From Arthrobacter sp. 35W (lineage in GTDB: Bacteria; Actinomycetota; Actinomycetes; Actinomycetales; Micrococcaceae): DNA of 64,000 bases. The stretch is taken from contig NZ_KI519455.1 in NCBI RefSeq assembly GCF_000482545.1, positions 1,611,247-1,675,246 of the forward strand, given 5' to 3'. How positions within the stretch are numbered: the first letter of the stretch is position 1; every line of letters starts with the position of its first letter. Shown in pieces: positions 24,725 to 34,219 of this stretch. The translations under genes were made by a program, and so were the position numbers. The notes under the pieces are model-generated. The model saw only the letters and a program-made list of their open reading frames with translations. It made no database searches and was not told the DNA's origin.

Positions 24725-25465
24725 ATGATGACATCCTCCACCCGCCCGGCCACTAGTGCGCGCCGGCCACCCACCGCTGCCCCGAAACCCAGGATGGGCG
24801 TCCTGCTGCTGGTGCTGGGCACCGCTGTCTTTGGCGCGTTCGCCTGGCAGATGCGCACGGCCACCGGGCTGGCCGCCATCGATCCGGACGTCCACAGCTG
24901 GCTGGTGGAGCACCGCACACCGTGGGCCACAGCTCTGCTGGAGGCCGTCACGACGGTGTCCTCACCCACCTGGCTCACCGTCCTGGGCATCGGCTTCGCC
25001 GCGCTCTGGGCCTGGCGGCGCCGGGAGTTGTGGCGCCCGGGCCTGCTGATGGCCGCGATGGCTGCCACCGTGGGAGTGTCCTGGATCCTCAAGCACCTGC
25101 TGGCCCGCAGCCGTCCCGCCACCGAGCAGATGCTGATGGGCCCGGATGATGCCTTCTCCTTCCCCTCCGGCCACACCCTTGGCATCACCGTCTTCCTGCT
25201 CTCGCTGGCCTATCTCGTCCTGTCCCGCCGGTCCTCGACGGCGCGCCGCACCGTTCTCGTGCTGTCGGCCGTTGCGTTGATCCCCACGGTGGCGCTCAGC
25301 CGCGTGTACCTGGGCTACCACTGGCCCACCGACGTCCTGGCCTCCATCGGGCTCGGCGTGGCCATGCTGGGCGTCGTGGTGCTGGTTGACGGAGCCGGGT
25401 CCCGTTGGGCCGCGTCCCGGCGCCGGAACACTGCTTCAATCCCCTCGCCGGCACCCGTCCGGTAG
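24725..25465 (+). CDS. PAP2 family membrane phosphatase
   Basis: A 246-residue integral membrane protein with about six helices. The three phosphatase motifs are present: KHLLARSRP, FSFPSGHTLG and SRVYLGYHWPTD, carrying the catalytic His residues. It probably dephosphorylates a lipid phosphate such as undecaprenyl pyrophosphate, phosphatidylglycerol phosphate or phosphatidate at the outer face of the membrane. The ATG at 24725 has GGAG 6 bp upstream; an in-frame GTG at 24713 is less likely. Confidence 0.9.
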   Translation: MMTSSTRPATSARRPPTAAPKPRMGVLLLVLGTAVFGAFAWQMRTATGLAAIDPDVHSWLVEHRTPWATALLEAVTTVSSPTWLTVLGIGFAALWAWRRRELWRPGLLMAAMAATVGVSWILKHLLARSRPATEQMLMGPDDAFSFPSGHTLGITVFLLSLAYLVLSRRSSTARRTVLVLSAVALIPTVALSRVYLGYHWPTDVLASIGLGVAMLGVVVLVDGAGSRWAASRRRNTASIPSPAPVR

Positions 25466-25486
25466 GGCCCGCCCGCCAGCTGCGGC

Positions 25487-26779
25487 CTACCGTCCCCGCT
25501 CGATGACGTCGGCGGCCTCGAAGGCCAGCCAGGCCTGGAGCTGCGAGGAGAGCCCGACGGCGTCGTCCGGGCCAAAGCGCTCGGCTGCGGTCTGGCCTGT
25601 GGTGTCCGGGAAGGCCAGAAATGGTGTGCTTCGGCGCCCGGCCCACAGGGACTCGGCGGTCCCCTCCACCAGGGCGGCCGCCACATCCCGGGTCTCCTGC
25701 GGCAGCCGGGGATCGATGGCTGCCTGGGCCAAATGGCGCAGCAGGATGCCGGTGAACAGCCCGCCGTCGCCGGAGCCATGCAGCACGACGGCGCCGGCCG
25801 GCTCTGCGGCGGCGAAGCCGCGGCCCACCGCCGCAACCAGTTCGGCCGCACGGGCGAGCTGCTCGGCCGAGCCGAGTTCCAGCAGGGCGCCCAGGATTGG
25901 CCCCTGGTTGTAGGTGTACAGCGTCCGCTCCACTTCACGCCCGGTGGCCGTGGGGTGGACGCCGTCAAGATAGAGCCCCGCATCGGGATCAAAGAGCTCC
26001 CGGTGCAGCCAGTCCACCAGCGCCCCGGCGGTGTCCACAGAACCCTGCCGGGCAAAGTAGAGCGCGGCCGGGCCGTTGGCGGGGGTGTTCTTGTAGTCCC
26101 GGGCCGTGGACCAGTAGATGCCGCCGCCCAGCCTGTCGCTCTGCCCGCCCCGGAGCCGGCTGCCCAGCACGGCATCCGCCCGGCGGGCACCCCGCCAGCG
26201 GGCAACACCGCTCTGCGCCGCGAGGGCGCTGGCGCGGCGGGCGGCCAAGGCCAGCCAGGCCATGTCGTCGAAATAGTTGTTGCCGAGCCGGGCAAAATTG
26301 CGGATCCGGATGCCGCGCAGCAGCGCGCGGATCCTCGCCAGCTCAGGGGCGCCCGGCGCCACAAATCCGCCCGGAGGAACGGAGTTGGCCGGCACCCCGG
26401 CTCCGCCGTGTACTCCAACTCCGTCCGGCGACCCGGTCCAATCCTGCTCGGCGTGCCGGAGGGCGGCGTCCACCAGGGCATCCAGATAGTGGGCCTGCCA
26501 CCAGTAGTGCCAGCCGGACCACGGCCACTGGAAGCCGGTGCGGGGGTGCGCCACCGAGGCGATCCACGTCCCCGGCAGGCCCATCAGCCGGTGTCCGTAG
26601 CGGCCGTTCACGACGGCGGCGGCCGCCTCGGCGCGCGCCGACCAGCGGCCGGGCCCGCCGCCGCCACGGTCCGGCCCGCCGTCGTCCGGCCCGCTGTCGC
26701 CGCCACGGCCGTCCGCGCCACCGGCCCCGGCATCGTCCGCCCCGCGGGGTCCAGGGCCTGGTGCGGGCATAGAGTTCAT
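25487..26779 (-). CDS. Glycoside hydrolase family 76 (alpha-1,6-mannanase-like)
   Basis: A 430-residue (alpha/alpha)6 enzyme. The GH76 hallmark NNYFDDMAWLALA carries the paired catalytic Asp residues; GGGIYWSTARDYKNTPANGPAALYFAR and YTYNQGPILGALLEL are further family blocks. It would hydrolyse alpha-1,6-mannan from fungal wall or mycobacterial-type glycans. No clear signal peptide is seen; the N terminus has a Gly/Asp-rich linker. The start is uncertain: ATG at 26779 or 26833, neither with a strong ribosome site. It is far from the GH5/GH125 pair but may serve the same diet. Confidence 0.85.
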   Translation of the reverse strand: MNSMPAPGPGPRGADDAGAGGADGRGGDSGPDDGGPDRGGGGPGRWSARAEAAAAVVNGRYGHRLMGLPGTWIASVAHPRTGFQWPWSGWHYWWQAHYLDALVDAALRHAEQDWTGSPDGVGVHGGAGVPANSVPPGGFVAPGAPELARIRALLRGIRIRNFARLGNNYFDDMAWLALAARRASALAAQSGVARWRGARRADAVLGSRLRGGQSDRLGGGIYWSTARDYKNTPANGPAALYFARQGSVDTAGALVDWLHRELFDPDAGLYLDGVHPTATGREVERTLYTYNQGPILGALLELGSAEQLARAAELVAAVGRGFAAAEPAGAVVLHGSGDGGLFTGILLRHLAQAAIDPRLPQETRDVAAALVEGTAESLWAGRRSTPFLAFPDTTGQTAAERFGPDDAVGLSSQLQAWLAFEAADVIERGR

Positions 26780-26852
26780 GTCAGCAAGGGTACGTCGCAC
26801 CCCAGCCGGGGCACGGTACCGGCGGGGCGGCATTTCAGTTAGGCTTCATTAA

Positions 26853-26883
26853 CAGTTTGCACAGTATTATCAGTTTGCACAGT
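26853..26883 (+). promoter_or_regulatory. Direct-repeat operator with embedded -10 box
   Basis: CAGTTTGCACAGT occurs twice (26853-26865 and 26871-26883), an 18-bp period. TATTAT (26865-26870) between the copies resembles a -10 box for the SDR gene starting at 26922. A regulator bound to these repeats would cover the promoter. It sits in the divergent region with the GH76 gene. Confidence 0.5.
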
Positions 26884-26921
26884 GGCCCATTCGTGGTGCC
26901 TGGCCTCAATGAGGAGGACAT

Positions 26922-27695
26922 ATGGAGATTTCCAATGCTGCGGCATTGATCACCGGCGGGGCATCGGGTCTGGGTGCCGCGACGGCCCGGCGCCTGCATG
27001 CCGCCGGCGCCGCTGTGGTGCTGGTGGACCTGCCGCAATCGCGCGGCGCCGAGCTTGCCGCTGAGCTGGGGGAGCGGGCGCTCTTTGTCCCCGCCGATGT
27101 CACCAACGAGGAGCAGGTCGCCGCGGCCGTGGCGGCCGCCGGAACCCTGGGACCGCTGCGCATCCTGGTCAACTGCGCCGGGGTGGCCACCCCGGGCAAG
27201 TTGCTGGGGCGCGACGGCGTGCTGCCGCTGGAGTCCTTCTCCAAGGTCATCCAGATCAACCTGGTGGGGACCTTCAACGTGCTGCGGCTGGCGGCCGAGG
27301 CCATGGCCGCCACGGAGCCGTTGGCCGGGGAGTTCGGTCCGGAGCGCGGGGTCATCATCAACACCGCATCCGTGGCTGCCTTCGACGGGCAGATCGGCCA
27401 GCCCGCCTACGCCGCCTCCAAGGGGGCCGTGGCCGCCATGACGCTGCCCGTGGCGCGCGAGCTGGCGCGGTCGCTGATCCGGGTGGTGGCCATTGCCCCG
27501 GGCATCTTCGAGACGCCGATGCTGGCCTCGCTGCCGCAGGAGGCCCAGGACTCCCTGGGCGCCCAGGTGCCGCACCCCTCCCGGCTGGGCAAGCCGGACG
27601 AATATGCGGCGCTGGTGGAGCACATCATCTCCAACGCCATGCTCAACGGCGAGACCATCCGGCTCGACGGCGCCATCCGGATGCAGCCCAGGTAG
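26922..27695 (+). CDS. SDR family 3-hydroxyacyl-CoA dehydrogenase-like
   Basis: A 257-residue short-chain dehydrogenase. The NAD motif TGGASGLG is at residues 11-18, NCAG near residue 84, and the catalytic YAASK follows [17 protein letters not shown]. The overall pattern (acidic residue after strand 2 for [13 protein letters not shown]-terminal [14 protein letters not shown]) resembles type 2 (HSD17B10-like) 3-hydroxyacyl-CoA dehydrogenases. The start has a strong ribosome site (GAGGAGGACAT). It is cotranscribed with the acyl-CoA dehydrogenase 54 bp downstream, so a beta-oxidation role on a branched or dicarboxylic acyl-CoA is plausible. Confidence 0.9.
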   Translation: MEISNAAALITGGASGLGAATARRLHAAGAAVVLVDLPQSRGAELAAELGERALFVPADVTNEEQVAAAVAAAGTLGPLRILVNCAGVATPGKLLGRDGVLPLESFSKVIQINLVGTFNVLRLAAEAMAATEPLAGEFGPERGVIINTASVAAFDGQIGQPAYAASKGAVAAMTLPVARELARSLIRVVAIAPGIFETPMLASLPQEAQDSLGAQVPHPSRLGKPDEYAALVEHIISNAMLNGETIRLDGAIRMQPR

Positions 27696-27749
27696 CCCCA
27701 CGCCGCCTCACGTTCCCGGGTTTTCCGGACCACCAGATTGGAGGGCTCG

Positions 27750-28949
27750 ATGACGAGCCTGGAGTCCCTGCCGCCGGCGGATTTCTACCACTACGAGCAC
27801 CTGCTCAGCGCCCCCGAACGGGCCAAGCTGGCCCAGCTGCGCGGGTTCCTCGCCGCCGAGGTGGAGCCCCATGCCACCGGCTGGTGGAATGACGCCGAAT
27901 TCCCGGTGCACATCCTGCCCAAGCTGGCCGCCCTGGAGCTTTCGGGCCCGGACCGGCGGGCCTATTCCAGCCTCTTCGCCGGCATGGTGGTGGCGGAGAT
28001 GACCCGGGTGGACACCTCGCTGGCCACGTTCTTCCTGGTGCACCACGATCTCTTTGTCCAGGCGCTGCACGATTTCGGCTCCCAGGAGCAGAAGGACAGG
28101 CTGCTGCCCGATGCGCTGGCGCTGAAGACCACCGGGGCCTTCGCGTTGACGGAGCCGGAGCACGGCAGCGATGTGGCCGGCGGCATGGCCACCACCGCCA
28201 CTCGGGTGGAAGAGGCGGACGGCTCGGTGCACTGGCTGCTCAACGGGGCCAAGCGGTGGATCGGCAATGGGACCTTCTGCGACTACATGCTGCTCTGGGC
28301 CAAGGACAGCGAGACCGGGCAGATCCGCGGCTTCATCCTGGATGCAAACCTGCCCGGCGTCACCCGGACCCGCATCGAAAACAAGATCGCCCTGCGCACT
28401 GTGCAGAACGCCCACATCACGCTCGATGATGTGCGGATCGAGGAGCGCGACCGCTTTGCCGGCATCGGTTCGTTCTCGGACACCAATGTGCTCCTGCGCG
28501 GCTCGCGCATCATGGTGGCCTGGCAGGCCGTGGGCCAGCAGCTGGGGGCGTTCGACGTCGCCCGCGCCTACGCCGTCGAACGCGAACAGTTTGGCCGGCC
28601 GCTGGCCCGCTTCCAGCTCATCCAGTCCCAGCTGGTGCAGATGCTGGGCAACGCCACGGCCTCCATGGCATTGATGGTGCGGATCGCCCAGCTGCAGGAC
28701 GACGGCGGCGGCGCCGGCCCGGGCGCCGGGATGGACCAGGTGGCGCTGGCCAAGGCCTTCACCACCACGCGGATGCGCGAGACGGTGGCCAGCGGACGGT
28801 CCATTCTGGGCGGCAATGGCATCGTGACGGATTACAAGATGGCCAAGATCTTTGCCGACGCCGAGGCGATCTACACTTACGAGGGCTCACAGGAGATCAA
28901 CACGCTCATCGCCGGCCGGTCCATCACGGGGATGTCCGCCATCACCTAG
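27750..28949 (+). CDS. Acyl-CoA dehydrogenase (glutaryl-CoA dehydrogenase-like)
   Basis: A 399-residue FAD enzyme with the full dehydrogenase fold: ALTEPEHGSDVAG (FAD/substrate loop), GAKRWIGNG, RGSRIMVAWQAVGQQLGAFDVA, REQFGRPLARFQLIQ, and the C-terminal IYTYEGSQEINTLIAGRSITG with the catalytic Glu. The layout is closest to glutaryl-CoA dehydrogenases. The start at 27750 has GGAGGG upstream. It follows the SDR in the same operon, giving two consecutive beta-oxidation steps. Confidence 0.9.
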   Translation: MTSLESLPPADFYHYEHLLSAPERAKLAQLRGFLAAEVEPHATGWWNDAEFPVHILPKLAALELSGPDRRAYSSLFAGMVVAEMTRVDTSLATFFLVHHDLFVQALHDFGSQEQKDRLLPDALALKTTGAFALTEPEHGSDVAGGMATTATRVEEADGSVHWLLNGAKRWIGNGTFCDYMLLWAKDSETGQIRGFILDANLPGVTRTRIENKIALRTVQNAHITLDDVRIEERDRFAGIGSFSDTNVLLRGSRIMVAWQAVGQQLGAFDVARAYAVEREQFGRPLARFQLIQSQLVQMLGNATASMALMVRIAQLQDDGGGAGPGAGMDQVALAKAFTTTRMRETVASGRSILGGNGIVTDYKMAKIFADAEAIYTYEGSQEINTLIAGRSITGMSAIT

Positions 28950-28961
28950 GTGCCGGGCACC

Positions 28962-28995
28962 GGCGGCACCCGGGGCAGGTGCCCGTGGTGCCGCC
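28962..28995. terminator. Hairpin after the acyl-CoA dehydrogenase
   Basis: GGCGGCACC (28962-28970) pairs with GGTGCCGCC (28987-28995), with a further short inner stem. It lies between the convergent dehydrogenase and YdjM-like genes. No U-tract. Confidence 0.5.
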
Positions 28996-29004
28996 CGCGC
29001 TGGG

Positions 29005-29862
29005 TTAGAGCAGCCCCACGGAACTGCCCAGGGCGTACAGGCCGGTCTTGCCCATGCCGAAAAGGGTGATGCCCACCGCCACGACGGTGTAGACCGCCAC
29101 CGGCACCAGCATCAGCCATTCCCGCCAGGAGCCGGCGTTGCCCAGCAGAGGCAGAGCCATGTTTCCGTTGGGCCGCCAGATCGAGGACAGCACCGGGATC
29201 TTCCGCCAGAACTTGGGCGGCTTGATGGCAAACGGCCAGATCAGGTTGCAGCCGCCGGTTGTGAGCATGTCGCCAAGGATGTGGACTGTGGCACCCACGC
29301 CCATGGCCACCGGGAACCAGCCCTGCATCTGTGGGGCAAAGAACATGATGAACGCGCCCGTGGCCAGCCCCAGCGCCCAGGGACATTTCTGCATGGTGTC
29401 GGGGATGATGGCCAAAACCTTCGCAGCGAAGGCCACCAGGAGCACCGAGAGCAGCCCGGCGCCCGGGAAGATGGTGCCGAAGTTCTCCACCTCCAACGTC
29501 CACATGCCCGCCAGCCAGGCGATGAGCACGAAGAACACGATGCCGATGATCGAATGCGTGCCATGGCGGTGGCCGCCGGACATCTTGCCCAGGCCCCGGC
29601 ACAGGGCGTTGGACAGCGGCGGCAGCGAGTGGGCGATGGTGGCGTTGTGGTGGTCCGCGTCGGGGAGCAGCGCCGCCCCTGCGGTGACAAGGGCGCCTGT
29701 GAGGACGCCCATCGGGGAGACATCAATGAGCCCCATGCCCAGGACCAGTTGGTCCGGGAGCGCGGGAGCTATCTGTTGGAGGGCGGTGAGGGGGATATCG
29801 AATTGGGTGGAGATGGCAATCCATGCGGCGGCGCCGCAGGCTGCATGGTGGGCGCCCATCAT
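29005..29862 (-). CDS. YdjM-like (LexA-binding inner-membrane) metal-dependent hydrolase
   Basis: A 285-residue polytopic membrane protein. His/Asp-rich metal motifs typical of the family are seen: ALLPDADHHNATIAHSLPP near residue 65-83, GGHRHGTHSIIG near residue 96-107, and GATVHILGDMLTTGG near residue 189-203. The family (named from E. coli YdjM, an SOS gene) is predicted to be a membrane-bound metal hydrolase of unknown substrate. Monocistronic here. Confidence 0.85.
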   Translation of the reverse strand: MMGAHHAACGAAAWIAISTQFDIPLTALQQIAPALPDQLVLGMGLIDVSPMGVLTGALVTAGAALLPDADHHNATIAHSLPPLSNALCRGLGKMSGGHRHGTHSIIGIVFFVLIAWLAGMWTLEVENFGTIFPGAGLLSVLLVAFAAKVLAIIPDTMQKCPWALGLATGAFIMFFAPQMQGWFPVAMGVGATVHILGDMLTTGGCNLIWPFAIKPPKFWRKIPVLSSIWRPNGNMALPLLGNAGSWREWLMLVPVAVYTVVAVGITLFGMGKTGLYALGSSVGLL

Positions 29863-29987
29863 GGCCGGGAGTCCTTAAGGAAGTTGGAGACGGTGTGGCA
29901 TTGCCGGGCGGGCTCTGCAGCCCGTCCACCAATCTCCCGACCTTACCGGCGGGCACCGACAATCAACTCTTTGGGGTTGTGGACCCC

Positions 29988-30791
29988 CTACTCGGGCAGC
30001 TTCTCCCCAGCCTCGATGGGGGCCTCGATGAGGTTTCCGGGCACCGGCATGGGGCAGGTGCCGTAGTCGGTGAAGGCGCTTGGGTAGTTGATGGTGCGGT
30101 TGAAGTCGACCACCACCGTGCCGTCGGGGCGGGGGCGGGTCAGCTCCAGCTTGCGCCAGCCATCGGTGGTGTCGCCGTTGGTGGCGTCGTGGAAGGTGAT
30201 CACCAGCGAGCCCAGCGCACCCTCCTCCGCGGCCAGCCGGTAGGTGGTTCCGGCCAGCTCCAACACCACCTCGCCCACGACGACGGCGGTGCCGGGCACC
30301 TCGGGGTTGGCGGTGCCGATCTCCACGGCGCGCGGCTCCTCGAAGGGTTCAAAGCGGCCCTCGACCACCATCATCTGGTTGTAGCCGAACACCGGTACCT
30401 CGGTGAATTCGGTGTAGACGGGGGAGGCGGCGTCGCGGGTGCGGATCGCGTAGCGGCCGGCGCGCATGGCCAGCTCCACCACGACGCTCCCGTGCCGGAC
30501 CCACATCAGCGATTCCTCATCGTCCAGCACGGCCTCGATGGTGCCGTCCACGGGTTCGCCCGTCTCCACCAGCACCAGGCCCTCGTCCGCGCCGGCGGTG
30601 AGCGTCGCCGTCGTGCCATCCGTGCTCCACAGCCCGGGGACCAGCTTCAGCGGGCCCGGCCCGGCGGGCAGCCACTGGAAGGAGGTGAGGGTGAGCCAGC
30701 CGTGTTCGGCGGCGAGGGCCTTGTTGCGCCCCGTGCGGAACCGGTTCCAGCGCTCGGTGAGGGCTGAGGCGGCGGATGGTGTGGCGCTCAT
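29988..30791 (-). CDS. DUF1684 domain protein
   Basis: A 267-residue soluble beta-rich protein of the DUF1684 family: ERWNRFRTGRNKALAAEHGWLTLTSFQWL at the start, VPVFGYNQMMVVEGRFEPF in the middle and the strongly conserved FNRTINYPSAFTDYGTCPMPV near the end. Function unknown. The ATG at 30791 has AAAGGAG 5 bp upstream; a longer frame to 31448 only overlaps the divergent SRPBCC gene. Divergent from the SRPBCC gene, possibly sharing a promoter region at 30792-30920. Confidence 0.85.
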   Translation of the reverse strand: MSATPSAASALTERWNRFRTGRNKALAAEHGWLTLTSFQWLPAGPGPLKLVPGLWSTDGTTATLTAGADEGLVLVETGEPVDGTIEAVLDDEESLMWVRHGSVVVELAMRAGRYAIRTRDAASPVYTEFTEVPVFGYNQMMVVEGRFEPFEEPRAVEIGTANPEVPGTAVVVGEVVLELAGTTYRLAAEEGALGSLVITFHDATNGDTTDGWRKLELTRPRPDGTVVVDFNRTINYPSAFTDYGTCPMPVPGNLIEAPIEAGEKLPE

Positions 30792-30920
30792 GATGCTCCT
30801 TTGCCAAGGAAAGGTCCACGGGCCCGGGCTCCGGGGCGGCGTGCTGACGCCTTCCACAACGGCGGCTGTGGAGTGGATATTCCTTATCCTAGAAGGAGAC
30901 CATCGATGCGAGGAGCCCCC

Positions 30921-31475
30921 ATGAGCACAGAGTTGAACACGGACATGACGCGGCACCCGCTGGGGACCGCCGCGCACACCGAGGACGGGACGGCCGTGCT
31001 GGCCCTGGTCCGCGAATACCCCGCCCCGCCGGCGGTGATCTGGGCGATGCTGACCGATCCGGCCAAGACCGAGCTGTGGTGGGCCCGCACCCGCGGCATG
31101 GCCCGCACCGGCTCCTCCTTTGACCTGAAATGGCTCAACGGCAAGGACATGGGCGAGGGCACAGAGCTGGATTGGTGGAATGGCAAGGTGCTGGCCGCAG
31201 AGGACGGGCGGCTGCTGGAAATCAGCAACGCCATGCACGGCGTCATCCGCGCCGAGCTGTCCGAGCTGCCCGGCGGCGGCACCCGGTTGGTCTTCACCAA
31301 CACCATCAACGCCACCGACGACGTCGTGCTGATGAGCCTGGCGGGCTGGCACTGCCATCTGGACCACCTGCAGGAGGCCCTGGACGGCAAGGCCGTGGAC
31401 TGGCCGCGCTGGTGGGACGACTTCTACCCGGCCTGGGAAAAGATCCACGCCGCCTACCAGCAGGCCCAGGCGTAG
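30921..31475 (+). CDS. SRPBCC domain protein
   Basis: A 184-residue AHSA1/START-like protein: LVREYPAPPAVIWAMLTDPAKTELWWA at the N terminus and GWHCHLDHLQEALDGK near the C-terminal helix, typical for this superfamily. Ligand unknown. The start at 30921 is chosen because GAGGAG lies 7-12 bp upstream; an earlier ATG at 30906 would precede that site. Confidence 0.82.
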   Translation: MSTELNTDMTRHPLGTAAHTEDGTAVLALVREYPAPPAVIWAMLTDPAKTELWWARTRGMARTGSSFDLKWLNGKDMGEGTELDWWNGKVLAAEDGRLLEISNAMHGVIRAELSELPGGGTRLVFTNTINATDDVVLMSLAGWHCHLDHLQEALDGKAVDWPRWWDDFYPAWEKIHAAYQQAQA

Positions 31476-31500
31476 GGCAGCCCCAGGGCCGGGGCCGGCC

Positions 31501-32178
31501 TCAGGCCGGGGCCAGGCCCAGCTCGCGCTTCACGAAGCTGACCAGCAGCTCCCTGGAGGCCTCCACCGAAATCGCCGGATTGCGGGCGTAGCACTGCACC
31601 GCCAGGCCATCGACCATGGCGGCCGTTTCGGTCGCGAACCGCTGCGGGTCGCTGCAGGTGAACACCCCATCCTCGACGCCCTTGCGGGTGATCTCGCGCA
31701 GGGCGTCGCGCCAGGCACCGTAGTGCTCGGTCATCCAGCGGCCGTAGAGCTCGTCCCGGGTGGCGGCGGCCCAGAAATCAAACCAGATCAACCAGTGCCT
31801 GCGGGCGTCCTCGTCCGAGCCAAACAGGCCGCGGAGGAAGTACAGCAGCTCCGCCGCCGGGTCCCCCGTGCCGCGGGCCCCCTCCTGGAGCGGGACGTAG
31901 AAGTTGGTGGTCTCGGCCTTGACCACCTCCATCAGCACCTCGTCCAGGCCGCTGAAGTGGTAGGTGATGGTCCCCGGGGAGACCCCGCAGGCGGCGGAGA
32001 TGTCCCGGATCTGCACACCGAACAGCCCCTTGTCCGCGATGAGGTCGCGGGCCGCACTGATGACCAACTGCCGGCGCACCTCGGTGGGGTGGCGCCGGCG
32101 CTCGCCGGCCCGCTTGGCCCGCGGTCGATCCACTTGCTCCTGGGCGGCCCGTGTCATGTCGGTATTGCTCGCTTTCAT
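31501..32178 (-). CDS. TetR/AcrR family regulator
   Basis: A 225-residue regulator. The N-terminal helix-turn-helix (VISAARDLIADKGLFGVQIRDISAACGVSPGTITYHF) lies at about residues 38-75; the rest is the ligand-binding helical domain with a Trp-rich stretch (HWLIWFDFWAAA). It is the last gene of the ABC-CocE operon, 4 bp after the hydrolase stop, and most likely represses that operon until the substrate arrives. Confidence 0.9.
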   Translation of the reverse strand: MKASNTDMTRAAQEQVDRPRAKRAGERRRHPTEVRRQLVISAARDLIADKGLFGVQIRDISAACGVSPGTITYHFSGLDEVLMEVVKAETTNFYVPLQEGARGTGDPAAELLYFLRGLFGSDEDARRHWLIWFDFWAAATRDELYGRWMTEHYGAWRDALREITRKGVEDGVFTCSDPQRFATETAAMVDGLAVQCYARNPAISVEASRELLVSFVKRELGLAPA

Positions 32179-32182
32179 CGGA

Positions 32183-34210
32183 TTAAGCGGAGGTCCTGGC
32201 TATGTTCTTTTCGAAGGTCTTCTCAAAGAATAGTTCGTCGCCTTTGAAGGTCTTGACGGTGTTGTGCAGGACGTAGTGCTCCCTGGTGGCGGTTACCGTG
32301 GCGTGCGTTTGGATGCGCACCGCCCAGTCATCGCGTTCCATGGTGACGGTCCATTCCGATTCCGCCTTGGCGCTGAGCGGATCGTTGCCGGAGATGGTGT
32401 ACCGCTCGGTGGCGTCCTCGCCAAACTTCAGCCCATCAGGGTAGACCCGGTTGCCGCCGTAGTTCGGATCCACAGTCAGCGTCCAGGTCTGGGAGTCCGG
32501 CTCGTAGTGGACCTCGCGCTCCGGGCGTGGCGGCAGTGCGGGTCCGGGCTGGATGGCCAGCGGAGCGGACTGCTCGGGTTCCTCGAACTCGATGGTCCGC
32601 GCGCCGATCACGGCGGGGTCGAGGTCGTCCAGGTCCAGGGTGCTGTGGGCCGCATCGATGGTGACGCTGCCCGCCTCCCCGTGCGGCCAGATCCACGGCC
32701 AGTAGGTGGTGGACAGCGCCAGCCGCAGGCTGTGGCCGGCGGGGACCTGCCAGCCCATGCTGGTGAACTGGATCTCGGCGTCGACGAATTCACCGGGCAC
32801 CAGCTCGTCCGCACGGTCCATGCCGTTGCGCCGGGCCAGATTGATGGCGCCGCGGGTGATGAGCGTTGAGGATCCGTCCGGCGCCACATCGCAGAGCCGG
32901 GCGAAGACGTTGGCCCGTGCCGTGCTGCTGGAGACCCGCAGCTTCAGCCGGGCGTAGCCCAGCAGGTTGATGTCCTGGGCCAGCACCGGCGTCTGGAACA
33001 CCACGGAGCGGCCGTCCTCGGCGCGCTGGTCCGGCGGCAGATCGGAGAGGTTGCCGAAGGGGAACCAGCGGGCGGCGTCGACGCCGTTGTGCTGTTCGGT
33101 GTCCACCACGGCCAGCCCGTCCGCACCGGTGGCGAGGCTGCGCAGGCCGGTGGCCAGGTTGAAGCTGCGGGTTCCGACGGCAGCCGACGGCCAGCCGTCC
33201 AGACCCACCCACGTGCCGGCCCGCTCGGGGTAGTGCGTGGCCGGTCGGACCGAATCCTGGTGGTAGGCGCGCAGGGCGGGCTCGTCCATGATGGCCGTGT
33301 CCTTGCCCTTGAGCCAGTGGTCCCACCAGCGCAGGGTCTCCTGCAGGAAGCCAATGGTGGGTCCGGGTGTGCGGGCTATGTCCGGGTACTGGTGCGACCA
33401 CGGCCCCACCAGGCTCTGGACGGGGGACTGGAGGTTTTCCAGCAGCCGGAACACGGTGTTGCGGTACGGATCCGCCCACCCGCCCACGGCCATCACGGCG
33501 GCGGTGATCTTGGAGTAGTCCTCGCAGACGGAGCCGTGGCGCCAGTAGTCGTCGCGTTCTTGGTGGTCCAGCCAGATCTCGCTGAACGGCTGCAGGGCCT
33601 CAAGCCGTTCCTTCCACAGCGTTTCCCAGTTCCCGCCCACATTCCACGGGGCCGGCGGCCGGCACTGGAAGGCAAGCATGGTGCCGGCCCAGGAGGTCAT
33701 GTCGATGCCCAGCATGGCGCCGCCGTAGTAGTGGACGTCGTCGGCGTAGCGGTCGTCGGTGGAACAGACGGTGACGATGGCCTTCAGGGCCTCGGGCTGC
33801 TCGGCGGCGAGCTGGAGGGCGTTGAAGCCGCCCCAGGAGATGCCGAACATGCCCACGTTCCCGCTGCACCAGGGCTGGGCCGCCAGCCATTCGATGACCT
33901 CGACGCCGTCGGCCTGTTCCTGCTGGTGGTACTCGTCCAGCATCACGCCCTCGGAATCGCCGCAGCCGCGCATGTCCACCCGCACCGACGCGTAGCCGTG
34001 GCCGGCGTACCAGGGGTGGCGCTGCGCATCCCGCGGCGCGGTCCAGTCGCTGCGCCGGTACGGCAGGTATTCCAGCAGCGCCGGAACCGGGGTGGCCTGG
34101 GCATCCTCGGGCAGCCAGATGGTGGCGGCCAGCCGCACGCCGTCGGACATGGGGATGAGGACGTTCTCCAGAACGGTGGTGCGGTGGGGAAACTCGGTGC
34201 GGATCTTCAC
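32183..34210 (-). CDS. CocE/NonD family acyl hydrolase
   Basis: A 675-residue alpha/beta hydrolase. The first half is the hydrolase core: ENVLIPMSDGVRLAATIWLP, RGCGDSEG, and the nucleophile elbow GMFGISWGGFNALQLA (GxSxGG, Ser near residue 131). The second half is the jelly-roll X-Pro dipeptidyl-peptidase C-terminal-like domain. The family includes cocaine esterase, alpha-amino-ester hydrolases and X-Pro peptidases. No signal peptide is evident, so it acts on imported substrate. It sits in one operon with a complete ABC importer. Confidence 0.9.
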   Translation of the reverse strand: MKIRTEFPHRTTVLENVLIPMSDGVRLAATIWLPEDAQATPVPALLEYLPYRRSDWTAPRDAQRHPWYAGHGYASVRVDMRGCGDSEGVMLDEYHQQEQADGVEVIEWLAAQPWCSGNVGMFGISWGGFNALQLAAEQPEALKAIVTVCSTDDRYADDVHYYGGAMLGIDMTSWAGTMLAFQCRPPAPWNVGGNWETLWKERLEALQPFSEIWLDHQERDDYWRHGSVCEDYSKITAAVMAVGGWADPYRNTVFRLLENLQSPVQSLVGPWSHQYPDIARTPGPTIGFLQETLRWWDHWLKGKDTAIMDEPALRAYHQDSVRPATHYPERAGTWVGLDGWPSAAVGTRSFNLATGLRSLATGADGLAVVDTEQHNGVDAARWFPFGNLSDLPPDQRAEDGRSVVFQTPVLAQDINLLGYARLKLRVSSSTARANVFARLCDVAPDGSSTLITRGAINLARRNGMDRADELVPGEFVDAEIQFTSMGWQVPAGHSLRLALSTTYWPWIWPHGEAGSVTIDAAHSTLDLDDLDPAVIGARTIEFEEPEQSAPLAIQPGPALPPRPEREVHYEPDSQTWTLTVDPNYGGNRVYPDGLKFGEDATERYTISGNDPLSAKAESEWTVTMERDDWAVRIQTHATVTATREHYVLHNTVKTFKGDELFFEKTFEKNIARTSA

Positions 34211-34219
34211 AGGGGGTCC

